Source of the DNA: Parelaphostrongylus tenuis
Taxonomy: Eukaryota; Nematoda; Chromadorea; Rhabditida; Metastrongylidae
Reading direction: 5' to 3'
DNA length: 64,000 nt
Assembly: GCA_019055375.1 (NCBI GenBank)
Contig: JAHQIW010005386.1
Location: 434,001 to 498,000, forward strand
Part shown: piece by piece, positions 46,201-57,062 of the stretch
Position numbering within the stretch: the first letter of the stretch is position 1
Layout of the letters: each line of letters begins with the position of its first letter
The notes under the pieces: generated by a model
What the model saw: the letters and a program-made list of their open reading frames with translations, nothing else
The model's database searches: none
What the model was told of the DNA's origin: nothing
Position numbers and translations under genes: made by a program

Positions 46201-49200
46201 AAAGCGAACGGCTGAGAAAACGTTTCAACCCAGATCCCAGTGTACATTTGTTTCTGATATCAACATGAGCTGGCTCACTTGGTATCAACTTGATTGCTGC
46301 GAATAGATGCATTATATTTGATGCCTGTTGAGACCCTTGTCATGATGCTCAAGCAGTATGTATAGTTTACAGATATGGTCAACAAAGGCGCACCTACATC
46401 GATCGGCTGACTGTGAATAACTGAATGGAGAAAGTACTCTTCAATAGCCAAATTAGCAAACATGAGCTTCAGCAGCGTGGTTGATGATGCACAAGTTGAG
46501 GCTATATAACGCAAAAAGAGTTGGAAACCTTGTTATTGTACGACGAGTCGTCAGGTGTCGTTACCGGTCAATGGGATTTATCAAATTGGAAATTCGATGA
46601 TAGGTGCTGAAGTCTTTGATGAAAAGTAGGAGCGACATGCTGGCTGAGAAACTTTCCCTCCAACAACCGTTTATGCTCGAAAGGGAAGAAGGTTTGAGCG
46701 AAGAGGAGAAAAGAGAGGCGGAGTTATGGCTTGCAAAGGAACAAATTAACGATGAGACATTATATCCCAGGCCTGAACAGTACACTTGTGGACAATTCGG
46801 GATTCCTTATCCTAATGATGTCATGCGTTGGATGCGACCATCATATTTCAGTGCCGTGACTGATGCTCCTTCTCTACGCTCTACACCAATTCCTCATATG
46901 ATCGACCGTAACCCGGAGCCATCGTCGAGTGGCCTGTTTGGCTCTTCCTTTGGCAGCGCGTTTCTGAGGCCACAACAACATCGTGGATGAAGAATATAAA
47001 AAATAGTAGGACATATATTGCTGACGAGCAAGAATCACGAAAAAGTGGAGTTGATCGCATGAATCATATTTCTGCTCGTATCGCTTCTTTTCCTGATGCT
47101 ACTATCGCATATGAGGCACTGTTCGAAAACCCGCTAACACTCAAGCTTGCTCGCACGCATTGCGGATGGAGTTCTTCTACATCTCAGTAATGGGCTGGTT
47201 TTGGATGCTCGAAATACAATATTCGATACACGTGATATGCGGCCCACCTCCTCAATTGCAATCCCGCCTGATTTTCCACAACGACTTCAGCTTCCTCCAC
47301 TCTCAAAGACAACTCCAGATGTCACTGAATTAGACTAATATGAAATAAAATTAGGACAAGCTCAATCCTTTGATTCTTTTTGGATGGGACATCTATGACT
47401 GAAGTTTCTAATTTTTTGCATTGACTTTCACTCAGTTATTGTCATGCACGTAGCGTTTATAGTTCGTACAGTAGTTTGTTTGCGGGTTCACTTCACTTCA
47501 CGTTGTGCAATTTTCTATTTTGTCAGGCTAAGCTTATTGGTTTTGCTTTTGACAGGTGATGCTTTGAAGATAGATTTCTCTCTAATCGATATCTAAACGT
47601 GCTTTAACAAGGTGACCTATGATTGTGAAGCATAGCTAAACAATATAACTGGCTTCATACGATTCGTCGTTAAATTTGTGAATATCTCCTTACTATCCCA
47701 ACTTTTCCTTCATTTCGAGTGTTTTCTTAAGACCACAGCTCAAATTACAATATGCCTGATAATCATTATTTGAGCCACGCACGTCAGTGGTCTGTCAATG
47801 AGGGCTGACTTATAGAGCCCGATACACGTGTTTCGATCTTGCGATCTCGTCAGTCGGGCAGTTACCCGTTCTCGTCTTTTGCTAATCTCTGTGGGTGCTC
47901 CACTCCCCACAATAAGAGTTAGCGACGACGTACGTTTTACACTCTATGTTCAGTGAAGAACTCACCAAACACAGAGTTTTGTACACTCGAATGCTCGTGG
48001 CTAGTATATTTAATATAACAAATAATGATTATCAGGCATATCCTAACTTTTTCACGCGATCTGATGTTATATATCTTTCTAGTACAATGTTTGCTAATTT
48101 TGTATGGCTTTCGCAAGCCTAGAGCGAACATGGCGCAGTGGTGAGAGGTGCTCTGCGTCGCACTCGAAGCCAATGGTTCGCTCTCGCGCTCACAACTCAC
48201 CAAACCATCCATCCCTACGGTGTCTGCAAATTGGACCAAACAGGTCTCAGACTTGTCTGGGAGGATAAGCAGCACTGACTCGGTTCAGCGGAAGGCCACC
48301 GCGAGTCATCGTAAAGGCCACATATGTATTCAGTCACTTCAAACGAAGTTAAAAATTCAAGACGAATGCATGGCGCATCCTTCAGAGATTGATTAACGGG
48401 AGCTTTATCCTTTATACTTTATGAAGTTCCAAATGTGCCTAGCTGGTGTCGTGGTAGTACGCTCTATCGGTGTGGGTGAAAGGCGGGATCTACTCCTGTC
48501 TGAGGTCACACTTTGCACATCACTCGATTCCTTTAGGTTTATTTAAAGTAAGGTTGTCCAGTTTCTTATATAAATGGGTGAAGAATGGGTTGAGTTGCGT
48601 AAAATAATCACTTACGGTTTGCTTTGAATAATACTTCATTTTTCACTTCGCTGAAGCAGTGTTTGGAGATGTCGTGCTATGCACATAGGTAAAACCACTG
48701 GTTTGACCCTGACCAAGCCAAGCTAGCTCTCTCCCTCTGGAGATGACAAACCGATACAGATCTGTCTAGAATAATGTACATTCAGTCAAAAAGGCCTGCT
48801 AATGATGCGATGATGACCGAAGAACTCCTACTAAAGCTATTTATGGTTCTCAAGAGATCTTCAACTCCAACAGCATTCAACAACATTTATGAAGTGGACA
48901 GCACCCTCAAGTGGGAACAGGACACGTGCACAAATGCAATGAAGTTCGAGTTGCCAAATGCATAGTAATTAACGGAGTGAAAGAAGTAGTTCGCGCTTTT
49001 GATTAAGTGTCATACGGATAGAAAATATTTCACTTCGCTGCACTTCAAAGACGCAATCAGCATGAGATAGTACATAATTTGCCTGACTTTTAAGGAAGGT
49101 TTCAGGAGTATCTCAGAACATAGAATCTAAACTTGTGTTTAGCGTTTATTTGAACTATACATGGCTTTCCGGCAACCTATACATGCATAAAGTTGGTTTT

Positions 49201-52200
49201 TCTCTCCGCTGTGGCAGGTCTGATTACATGTTCCTTGTCACGGAAGTATAAAAAGTTTACTTGATTCAGGGTATGTGATCGAATAACAACCGATAAACAC
49301 ACGTTGCACTTCACACTGCACTATACGCGTCTGACGATAGAATACGACGTGAAATGTGCTTCAAGTATGGGCGTTCCTCGACATCTTGTCATGACGAGGA
49401 TGAATGATACTAAGAGGCTTTCCTTTTGGCTACTCTTCTTGCATTCATCGCCCCCGCACGCTGAGTGAAATGAATAGTATTCTCTAGTGCTGGTCAATGT
49501 ACTAAGAAAATCAAAAACCAAATATCCAGCCATTTCCTCCCTCGTCTGATGCATCAAACACGTTTTCTTGGCCTACTATACTACATCTAGATGCTGTAGT
49601 TTATTCATGTACATAAGTGTTTAGATGTTCGGTACATTTGAAGCCGAAAGAAAGGATGATCCACCTGTTTATGGTCTAGTGCACAACGAAAATACATTTA
49701 ATCAGATCTACTTGCAGGTAGGCGTTAAAGTTTTACACTCGGAAATTTATCCAAGATTTCTGTACTAAAGAAAAAGCGTGCAACATCTTTGATTAACCAT
49801 TACGGGGTGGCGCGCACACGTACGAACACACAACTATTTGAAGCCCTTTTTTGCTGAACAGGCTTTTCACCAGATTTTCCTTGAGAAACGTAGATTATGG
49901 CAATGAGCTTGACCTCTTAGAAGGCTTTCGTAGTGCGCTGTATCAGCAGAAATGAAAATATGTTCTTCACTTGACGCGTACTTTTGGGTCTGTAGATGGC
50001 TTTTCATCAAACTCTTAGTACTCGCCTGATAGCACAAATATCGATTATTCTGAAAGCATGTTTATTTTATGAGAAGGTTTCTAGATATCGCTGTAAGAGC
50101 CAAAAGAAAACTACGTTTTACCCAAAAAGTTTTCTGCTTACATTAGACATTTATGCGTAAAAGCACATGAATGCGTAGAGAAAACTGCGAAAAATGATAC
50201 AAAACCTAAGGGTTTTTGGAAGCGAAGGAAAAAGCTCTAACGAAAACGAAGGAATTAACGAAATTCGAGCACTGTTTGCGCATCGGGCCGAGCACAGCGG
50301 TTTCAGCTGCCGCTTCAAAAGTGGCGAGTTTGCAATTTATCTAAAAGTTTCTATTTGTTTTGAAAAAAAATTCTTTGCTACCCGTGCTAGAACTATAGAA
50401 GAGACTTTATGTCATCGTTCTGTGGTTAATAGCTTTTATTTTTATATTGCCAAATGAGCCCGCTTCGAAGTTCAAGCAACAGATTAACTAATCCGCATGC
50501 AAAACGTAATGTCTTTTTCGTTTCTACAGCTTAATGCGAAGACCATTGTATAAACTAAGCCTAATTTCAAAATCAAAATTGGTACTGTCGAAGGACGATT
50601 AAATATTACTCACAAGACATCATCAGTCCATCGAACAAATCAAATTGAGGGTAAGACATAATTTTATTTTCGCTACACAACGCACTAAAAAAGGAATTTT
50701 TAAAAACCAAGCGCATTGTTAAAACTGTCATTTATCAAGCTCTCTACTGCTTACTAAACTCCTATAAAAATCTCTGTGCAGGGAAATGGCCTACAAATAA
50801 CCGTGCACACTTCCAAGTGCGCATTGCCTCGAAAGGGATTATCAATGGAGAGACCACAATAAAAAAAAGGAAATCTTATGTAAAAATGCGTATACAGTAG
50901 ATAGAGTGCATAGAACAACTGTGCGAACTTCTTTGAGATAACCTCGAATAGAATGTGGTCGTTCAACTTTGTAACTCTTCTGTACATCTGTATTCTTTCA
51001 GGTGCACGTATTGTGGGATATGCTGTATTTCAAAGGGCAAATGAAGAATGAAAAAGGAGAATCACTTTTTCCAGGATTTGTCAATAAGGTGCCTATAATC
51101 AATAAACTTAGTTATTGTTGTTGCAGTTAGAACAATTTTTAGAATCTATGCATCATTGCCTGCAGGATAAATGTTCTACCACATTTCACACCACTAAATT
51201 CTGATTTTAGGGTCCCCGTAACAATTATTTCTATCGCTTTAATAAAACAAAGTTTACACTTTCTTAAAATCAAGTTTGGAAGTGAATTAGTGCAGTCCTG
51301 TCTCGCAGGACAAGGTGATCTCCTGAAGTATCGTTAGTGCCTGATGCTGTCGTCTGCATTGGAAACTTTTAAGCTTGATTTTCGTTGTTAGTTTCCTAAA
51401 TCTTCAATTCTAAGTATGCTAGTCCTCACAAATGGTTTATCACCTCATCGTGGGTGAGATATTTTTCTTAGTTTCGTATTGCAAAGTACAGCGGGGATCG
51501 CAGCCCTCCAGCAGGACCATCCACGCTGAGAAAAAATGTAGCGTTTCCCCACGGAAATCCTAGCTAGAAGTAAACCGCACCAGGAATTACCGTCTTCTTG
51601 GTAGTTACTAGTCGCAGAATGGTAATCTTCCTATGATCCACAAGAGTGGCGACTATTGTAAGGTGGTGACGCCCTGAGTAAGTCCCAGCTAGACTTACCT
51701 CGGGGCACCGGTAGACAAAACAGCTAAACTAGCACAGCAACATGTGATGAGGCCTGCACTATCAGTGAAGACTGGCCGTCCAAGCAAGTAAGAGTGCTAG
51801 GACTCGAACTAACACTGTACGGAATTCATGCGTACCATCGATGAGATATATTAAGTCCACGATAAATCTTCAAAGTTCTCAACTCTCAAAATCAACTCAA
51901 TAATCGAGAAACTGGCGTTGTCGAGAAATCGGCTTTGTAGTGATCAAGGGGAGTTTTTCTTAAGTTTTTCTATCTTTTTAGCTGAAAATCTTCCTTAGCT
52001 ACATTCTAACCTCAGTACTCTGTAGTAATCTCTAAGCCTTATCAGTCTATCAAGATCGTCTTTCTTACAGATAAAAGCCGCTCTCTACCCTCCTGGATGG
52101 TTCCCTGGCGTTAAAGTCGTGCCTTTCTTTCACTGGATGAGTCTTGTCGATACTTCATACGGAGTTCCACAGGTATGTAAGCTTTTCCTGTCATATTAAT

Positions 52201-53567
52201 CTCAAACTTACCTAACCATCTGCTCTAATTTTCAGCCAGAAAAACCGGTTGTAAAATATGACCCACCACTGGAATTTTGGGTAAAGTTGTATTTATTCGG
52301 ACATTTCACATTACTGTTGGCAATCTTCTTTCACTTCGAATACGATCGAGCAAAATTAAACTACATTGATTTTACCTTGAAGATAGCGTTCTTCCTTGTT
52401 ACAATGCAGACATTCGGAGCCTTTTTCGATAAAAGGTGATAACTTGATAGACACTAGTCTCTTCAAATCATTCCCTATCAAATCACATTTTAGGTGGTAC
52501 GCACCATATCTCGAAATCGCCAGGTGTTCCGGTGTATTGGCCTTTTTTGGTGTCCTGCTACTCGATCATATTGGTTTCGGACCCCATAGAGTATTTTTGA
52601 TCACTGTACATAGCATGTCAGGATTACTATGGATCGGATATATTATACAGGAAGTCAGCTTTCACTTCTTGACATAATATTCTATCCGAACTAATATAGT
52701 GTCTAAAAATAGCGGAGAGCTTCCTTTCATCCATGCAACCAGAAAAGTTTTGTAATCATCCATCGTTTAGGAAGTATTGGGCAATTACCCACCATTAGAA
52801 CAAATCTGATTGACTTAATCCAATCCGAGACCAGACTTGAGCTCACCTAGCGAGCTTCAGCTAGCTCCGTCAAACATTAATCTGATATCGGTGATTAGAG
52901 TAGACGACAAAACTTCCGACCTTGATCGATCCCTGAAGAATGAATTACATGTTCGACTTCATTCGTGGAACCCTTGGAGGTGTTTGAATGTGCATTGCAA
53001 AGGTTAAAGCCTATACCAACAGCGGTGGCCAATCGATATATGAAATCAGCCTTTTGTCCTCCCACAGAAGTCTGACACCAGACTGCTTAGTGACCTTAGT
53101 ACCTGATAGGTCCAGGTACCACAGTCTAACCAAGAGGCATATGTGTATTGCAGCGCACCCCATTCGCAAAGCGATGCACGTTCCGTCTGCATATGAGTAC
53201 TAATCAAGGATACTGCATGTATTCAAATATTTACTATAATCCAGTAAGAGTCCTATTGAGACTTAGTCAAAGCAATCTCAGCGATCTTGGACTTGACCTT
53301 TTTCGAAAGTACGAATGTCAACAACAGAAAAAGAATGTAATTCCAGAAAATCACTGCGAAACGGCGAGTGTGCGAGGGTAGCAACGATAAGAAGGAGGTT
53401 AACATTTCGGTGAATATTTAACCCATAAAGCAGATTCATTCTACAAAATGTAGTTGATTTCATTCATTTTCCAGGTAATTTCCTTCGATGAAAAGCCACA
53501 TTTGGGGCCAGCCATGATAGCGACAACACCACCCACCATGCCCGGTGCCATACATCTCAAATTGTAA
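40278..53567 (+). CDS. AGMO: Alkylglycerol monooxygenase (AGMO, TMEM195 family)
   Basis: This is a membrane di-iron enzyme of the ER that uses tetrahydrobiopterin and O2 to cleave the ether bond of alkylglycerols. Thirteen in-phase exons: 40278-40390, 41050-41146, 41866-41996, 42107-42258, 42981-43102, 44853-44930, 45640-45765, 49625-49717, 51002-51088, 52071-52172, 52236-52435, 52494-52653 and 53475-53567 (TAA), 517 residues (human protein 445). Diagnostic blocks: HRAVHE at residues 160-165, HTIHHSSEYYNFSTALRQ from 173, and TPSHHRVHHGRNPYCIDRNY from 245. All eight histidines and the following Glu sit at the positions of the human ligands plus 28. Hydrophobic segments lie around residues 73-90, 120-130, 145-160 and 205-218 and again in exons 11-12. 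The start (ATG 40278) rests on phase and the acceptor upstream; ATG 41000 is the alternative. The donor of exon 12 (GAA|GTCAGC) is weak; read-through would end the protein at 52677. Confidence 0.93.
41361..41587 (-). repeat. tRNA-derived SINE, family S1 copy 3
   Basis: Read on the minus strand: GAGCGCATGTGGTGCAGTGG, ATGGTTCGATCTCGCGCTCA, then GGAGGATAAG and GGCCGCATATGCATTCAATC. Truncated at its 3' end. In AGMO intron 2, antisense to the gene. Confidence 0.85.
41806..41846. repeat. TA/CATA microsatellite
   Basis: TATATACATACATATATATG and TATATATTTC, ending about 20 nt before the acceptor of AGMO exon 3. Confidence 0.75.
42535..42720 (+). repeat. Dispersed copy of the 150-bp family
   Basis: TTGCGCTGTAGCAGCGAAAA then GTTGAGTTTCACACTCGGGG and CGCACAATCGCGAG. 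This is one of the best preserved monomers and shows the consensus of the 4.56-6.62 kb array. In AGMO intron 4. Confidence 0.6.
43343..43685. mobile_element. Fold-back MITE, family B copy 3
   Basis: Ends: ATAATCTGATAATCTAATAA on the left and TTACAGATTATCAGATTATC on the right. Inside are AGGCTCATCAGTAGCAGAGT and the inverse TACCGTATAAGTGCCATACC / AGACCTAACAAAAG. In AGMO intron 5. Confidence 0.8.
44449..44720 (+). repeat. tRNA-derived SINE, family S1 copy 4
   Basis: GGAGCGCATGTGGCGCAGTG and GGTCAATGGTTCGATCTCAC, then AGGATAAGCAGCACTGACTC and GGCCACCGCGAGTCATTATG. End: TTCTGGGATTGATCGACGCC. It lacks about 15 bp of the body relative to copy 2. In AGMO intron 5, 130 bp before exon 6. Confidence 0.85.
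45838..45936 (-). repeat. tRNA-derived SINE, family S2 copy 1
   Basis: Minus-strand reading: TGATGGTGTAGTGGTAGCAC (A-box), then a T-arm ACGGG-TTCAACT-CCCGT with a perfect 5-bp stem, then TGAAGTCATG and the tail TTTTTGCTTATCACTCAATT. The 5' and 3' acceptor strands do not pair, so this is not a tRNA gene. In AGMO intron 7. Confidence 0.7.
46500..47360 (+). pseudogene. Intronless retrocopy of an unidentified gene
   Basis: A coding-like block without introns lies in AGMO intron 7. Frame one (46604-46990) gives SEEEKREAELWLAKEQI, PEQYTCGQFGIPYPNDVMRW and a Ser-rich stretch before a TGA. The same kind of sequence resumes at 46987 (RMNHISARIASFPDATIAYE). It shifts frame near 47150 into HLSNGLVLDARNTIFDTRDM and ends with a stop at about 47338. 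GAAATAAAATT, a perfect AATAAA signal, follows within about 5 bp. Stop plus frameshift plus poly-A signal plus lack of introns points to a processed pseudogene. The parent gene is not recognised. A short piece at about 46118-46160 (CCAACAACATCGTG..GAAGAATAT) resembles 46965-47000. Confidence 0.5.
47715..48035. mobile_element. Fold-back MITE, family A copy 6
   Basis: TCGAGTGTTTTCTTAAGACC, then GATAATCATTATTTGAGCCA, CACGTGTTTCGATCTTGCGA and TTTGCTAATCTCTGTGGGTG. The right half is cut short after ACACTCGAATGCTCGTGGCT, and a stub ACAAATAATGATTATCAGGC remains. In AGMO intron 7. Confidence 0.8.
48120..48420 (+). repeat. tRNA-derived SINE, family S1 copy 5
   Basis: GAGCGAACATGGCGCAGTGG, then GCCAATGGTTCGCTCTCGCG (B-box with one change), GGAGGATAAGCAGCACTGAC, GGAAGGCCACCGCGAGTC. 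Ends GAGATTGATTAACGGGAGCT. In AGMO intron 7. Confidence 0.85.
48437..48540 (+). repeat. tRNA-derived SINE, family S2 copy 2
   Basis: CTAGCTGGTGTCGTGGTAGT with ACGCTC, then GGCGGGATCTACTCCTGTCT and the tail TTTGCACATCACTCGATTCC. Same block order as 45838-45936 but opposite strand. It directly follows the S1 copy. Confidence 0.6.
49900..50460 (+). repeat. Dispersed repeats in AGMO intron 8
   Basis: 49920-50110 carries two monomer remnants of the 150-bp family (GTGCGCTGTATCAGCAGAAA; ATCGCTGTAAGAGCC). 50370-50460 matches 27610-27700. The 87-codon ORF at 50194-50457 falls mostly in this repeat sequence and is not supported as a gene. Confidence 0.45.
51240..51860. repeat. Possible repeat with tRNA-like T-arm
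   Basis: GC-richer than the surrounding AGMO intron 9. On the minus strand it contains GTTAGTTCGAGTCCTAGCAC at about 51819-51800, a good B-box match, but no partner A-box was found. No second copy was recognised in this window. Confidence 0.25.
52908..53190 (-). repeat. tRNA-derived SINE, family S1 copy 6 (decayed)
   Basis: CTTGATCGATCCCTGAAGAA, GAATGTGCATTGCAAAGG, GCGGTGGCC and GTCCTCCCACAGAAGTCTGA follow the inverse of the S1 block order. The tRNA-like head is no longer clear. In AGMO intron 12. Confidence 0.55.
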
Positions 53568-56094
53568 TGAGAGAAAATTTTAGTTCTATTATATAAAGAA
53601 GTTTATGATAGAGATTTAGTTGAGTGAAAATGTTCTACCCTTGTTTGAACGGAGAAGTTGACAAGTTGCTGCTATTAAAGACCATAATAAGATTGAATGA
53701 GGTGATTTTATACGGATATATAATAAATATTCTGGGAGAACAGATATTCCATAAAACACTCAAGATGATGGCGTGAAAAATAAGAAGACAAACATTTGCC
53801 ATGCAATTAAATTTAAGCATAAAATGTATTATATTTTTACTACTGCACTACGTTATAAAATCAAGCAATACTCAATTCACTTTTGAAAGGATCGGAAGTT
53901 GCTAATACAAAGTTGCAGATCACTTGAAAGGGACGCAGAAGTATATAGAATGAGTCAAACGAAAGGAATTGTTGATGAGTTCTACAACGATTGTGGTTGT
54001 AAATCTTAGTATTGTATTGATCTAAATATAAGGAAATGAAAGCATGATTCAGCTTTTCTCGTTGCCCTCAAAGTTCTTCGTCAATTCTAGTTCACTCGTA
54101 GCATATTAGAGGTAATTGGATACCGCGCAGTACACTAAGCATCGGGTCAGCTTTTATTTTCTCGGATCGCTATGTAGGTTCTAGTTAACTCGGGAAAATT
54201 TTGGATTGGATTCAGAATCACGTGGGCATTGTGGGAAACCTCTAAGGGCCGACGTAGTCTGCGATGCATTTGTAGGCACGGTATAATTAGTCGAGGCACG
54301 TTCACGTTCGAATTTACCAACGTTATGTAGAAAAAGGAAAATTTGAGCCATGAAAGTACGCATGAATGCTGAGCAGACTACATTCCTCTGCCATCTGCGG
54401 TACTGCTGAAGCTTGACAAACGACAAATTTTTATGCTCATGAGTCGCTAAGGGGGTTCACAGAGAGGGTTGAAGGTTTGAACGAAATAGGCATTTTCGTG
54501 CAAAACCCGACGGGAAGTGAGAGGCTCTCCAGAGTTGTTCATGCCAAATTGTTGGATGAATTTTGGTTGATTTTGCAGCTACGGTTATTTACATTGTTGT
54601 TCTCCACACTCGTAGCATAATTACGTCACCCAGTAGTTTTCAGCCAAATGGTGAACTGTATGAAATGAAATCTCCCGTGTAGGGCCGTTTCAGTCGCACA
54701 TTGCAGTTCATAGGATTCCACTCGACGCTATCACGGCGGTTCCAGATTGGAAGGTGTAACATTTTTTGTGGATAATCCTTGCGAATTATTGCTTTTGTGA
54801 AGAATACAAAGGCACCTAACCGTTGATCGTAATAAAAAGTTTCACCATAGCAACCTCGTGTTAGTTCACCACCGCACGAAATGTCGAACGCTCAACCTAG
54901 GGGTCAAATGAAAGTAGGGTATTTTGCAGGTTCTGGTGCTTCTCGCCTCCGAGTCTTTTCGTATCCATTTCCACAAAAGTATTCAAATTTCTCACTTGAA
55001 TGGAAGCCATTTCCGAAGATTTTCATCACTTATCGATGCTTCTCCGTACCTACAGCTTTGAAAGATTGTATTTTCCCTCCTTCTCATCAAGACGCTCTTT
55101 ATCACTTCCTGCAAGGTTTTCCACGTCGGACGGTGACTGTTCTCTTGCGTCAAGACACAAGCAAATAAATAAGCGAGCTGTTGAGCTTGCGCATGATGTT
55201 TTACAAGTTTTGGTTCCATGTCTGATTTTTTTCTCGAGATTATAACTCTAGGCAGATCAGATCAGAAGTGATAAATAATGTATGGAAGTTGTGTTTACCC
55301 TTGACGTGATAGAGCAATGACCTTTTGATAACCCGTTACCGTCGTCAGCTCTTCCATACTGCGGCACCGGCGGTGAATCTCTAGTAACCGGTAGAGGGAT
55401 TTGACAAATAATTAGACCACTGACGCACTGAGCTCGCCTATACGCTCGGTTTGCTGGATGTTCAGCGGTGCTCTTGTATTCCCTGCAGCTAAGAAGCTCA
55501 TTGCAAGTATAAGTTGCACAGGTTTTCGTTCATGTTTTATTATTGACAAGGTAGTTGCTTTTTCTACGAAGCCCAATTGGGTTTGACCAATGTTTCGATA
55601 AGTTTTGTTACTGTCTGTATGTTTTTGATTGGAACACGATCATGCGGCTTTTTCCTCAGTTGAGCTAACGAGATATTTTGAGACGAACTAATTTTATAAA
55701 ACTACTAGACGTACTATAATTTTTTCTGAAGGCTAATTATTTTCACTGTCTTAGGGTGCCTCTTGGTAAGGGTTATGCATCAAATGTTATTTTGTTTAGT
55801 TGAATCTCGATAAATGTAAATCTATAGCCATCAACACAAATTTGCATGAAATCATTTGCCCATTAACGGCGAATTTCGATGCGTATTTCTGAAGTAAAAA
55901 TTTGAAAGTCCACTCTTCGTCAAACGTCGGTGTAATTATTCAAAATTATTCTACGAAATGTTCTTTTTGGATAAAACTTGCGCTAGGATGACAGTTCTCT
56001 TCTGAAATTCGCTACCTTACGTTTCGGCTAATTCGACTTCCTCAGAACCTACCACTTCTATACTATATCATATCCAATTACTTGGTTTACTCTT
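53568..56094. other. Intergenic downstream of AGMO
   Basis: No poly-A signal is obvious right after the AGMO stop. Open frames at 54426-54181 (minus) and 54881-55168 with 55000-55245 (plus, overlapping) have mixed composition and no splice partners. At 55335-55470 the minus strand has GAGCTCAGTGCGTCAGTGGT, a loose A-box, hinting at another tRNA-derived relic. Confidence 0.3.
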
Positions 56095-56430
56095 TTTTAT
56101 ATTTAGTGAAAATTCATGAAACGCACTCTCCAAATACCTATCCTAAAGAGGCTACCGATGCGCTGTTTTGTTAATGTACTTTGTTGATCCGCCTTCACAG
56201 TTTTTTTTTTGACTCTGCGGCTCCCAGTACTTCTAGTATTCAGTTCATTTTTTCGTCTTCTTCTTAAACGTCGTAGAATACTGATCAAGCGAGTCTCCTT
56301 GCAATCTTGAGGATAGCCTGACTGTGATGTCCCATAAGACGTTGGTGTTACCTGAGAAGAGGGTGAGGATGAAGCTCAGCTCAACTCGCGCCGCGACGAG
56401 CATCACAACCACTCGGCCACAGCGCCCAGT
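56095..56430 (-). repeat. tRNA-derived SINE, family S3 copy 2
   Basis: Minus-strand head CTGTGGCCGAGTGGTTGTGA, then ATGCTCGTCGCGGCGCGAG. Tail: TATTCTACGACGTTTAAGAA and ACTAGAAGTACTGGG, matching the copy at 29786-30135. The 61-codon minus ORF here is repeat-derived. Confidence 0.65.
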
Positions 56431-56789
56431 GTGTTGTTAAAGACCATAGAACAAATTTGAGGCTGCAGCCAAAGATTTGACCTTTCCAGTGTTTACTAAC
56501 ACTCTTTTGAGAAGTTCCTGTCCAGCGAATGAGATCGGTTTATAAATCTGTCGCCGTCTAACATATAAGCACAACTGAAATTTTATTGTCATACGATCGA
56601 TGATGATTCGACATATTCTATAAGCGATACAGCGGCATATGGGTTGTTTGTGTCCATGGCTTAGTTATTGATGTGCTTCAAGGCCACCTTTATTTGTTCG
56701 GGGAATTACGGACTTCTAGACACTTCTCGTATGAATCCGGTCTCCCTCTGTGAAGTTATTTGACGCTGAAAGCGATTACCGTCTGACTG

Positions 56790-57062
56790 ATTGCTCGTGT
56801 CCGTGTCTCACTCAACGAGATTGATGCTACTGTCGAAAACCGGATAAGCGCGACGTTACGATGCGTAGAATGGCGGACATTGACGGCCCATAAACTTATC
56901 CGGCTGTGGGCAGTGTGATCAAGGAAGGCGAAAACTTCATGGTGAGACCTGTGCACTGCATTTCCGCACTGGGCTGACCCATGTGGCTTTTCAGGTTGAA
57001 GTCAGTCAACAGATAAATTTTTCATGTAGGGCTGCATTTAGGTGGCCCTGGTAAGTGTTTAC
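56790..57062 (+). repeat. Unclassified dispersed repeat U, copy 1
   Basis: Aligns by eye with 59070-59365: GGCCCATAAACTTATCCGGC / GGCTCACAAACTTACCTGGC; TGGTGAGACCTGTGCACTGC / TGGTGAGGCGCACGCATTGC; GGGCTGACCCATGTGGCT / GGGCTGACTCGTGTGGCT; CAACAGATAAATTTTTCATG / CAACAGCTAAATTTTTGCGT. The copies are on the same strand. No TIRs or A/B boxes were recognised. Confidence 0.6.

Noticed and set aside
54881..55245. Two overlapping plus-strand ORFs of 95 and 81 codons
   Set aside because: They use the same bases in different frames, lack splice partners and show no motif.
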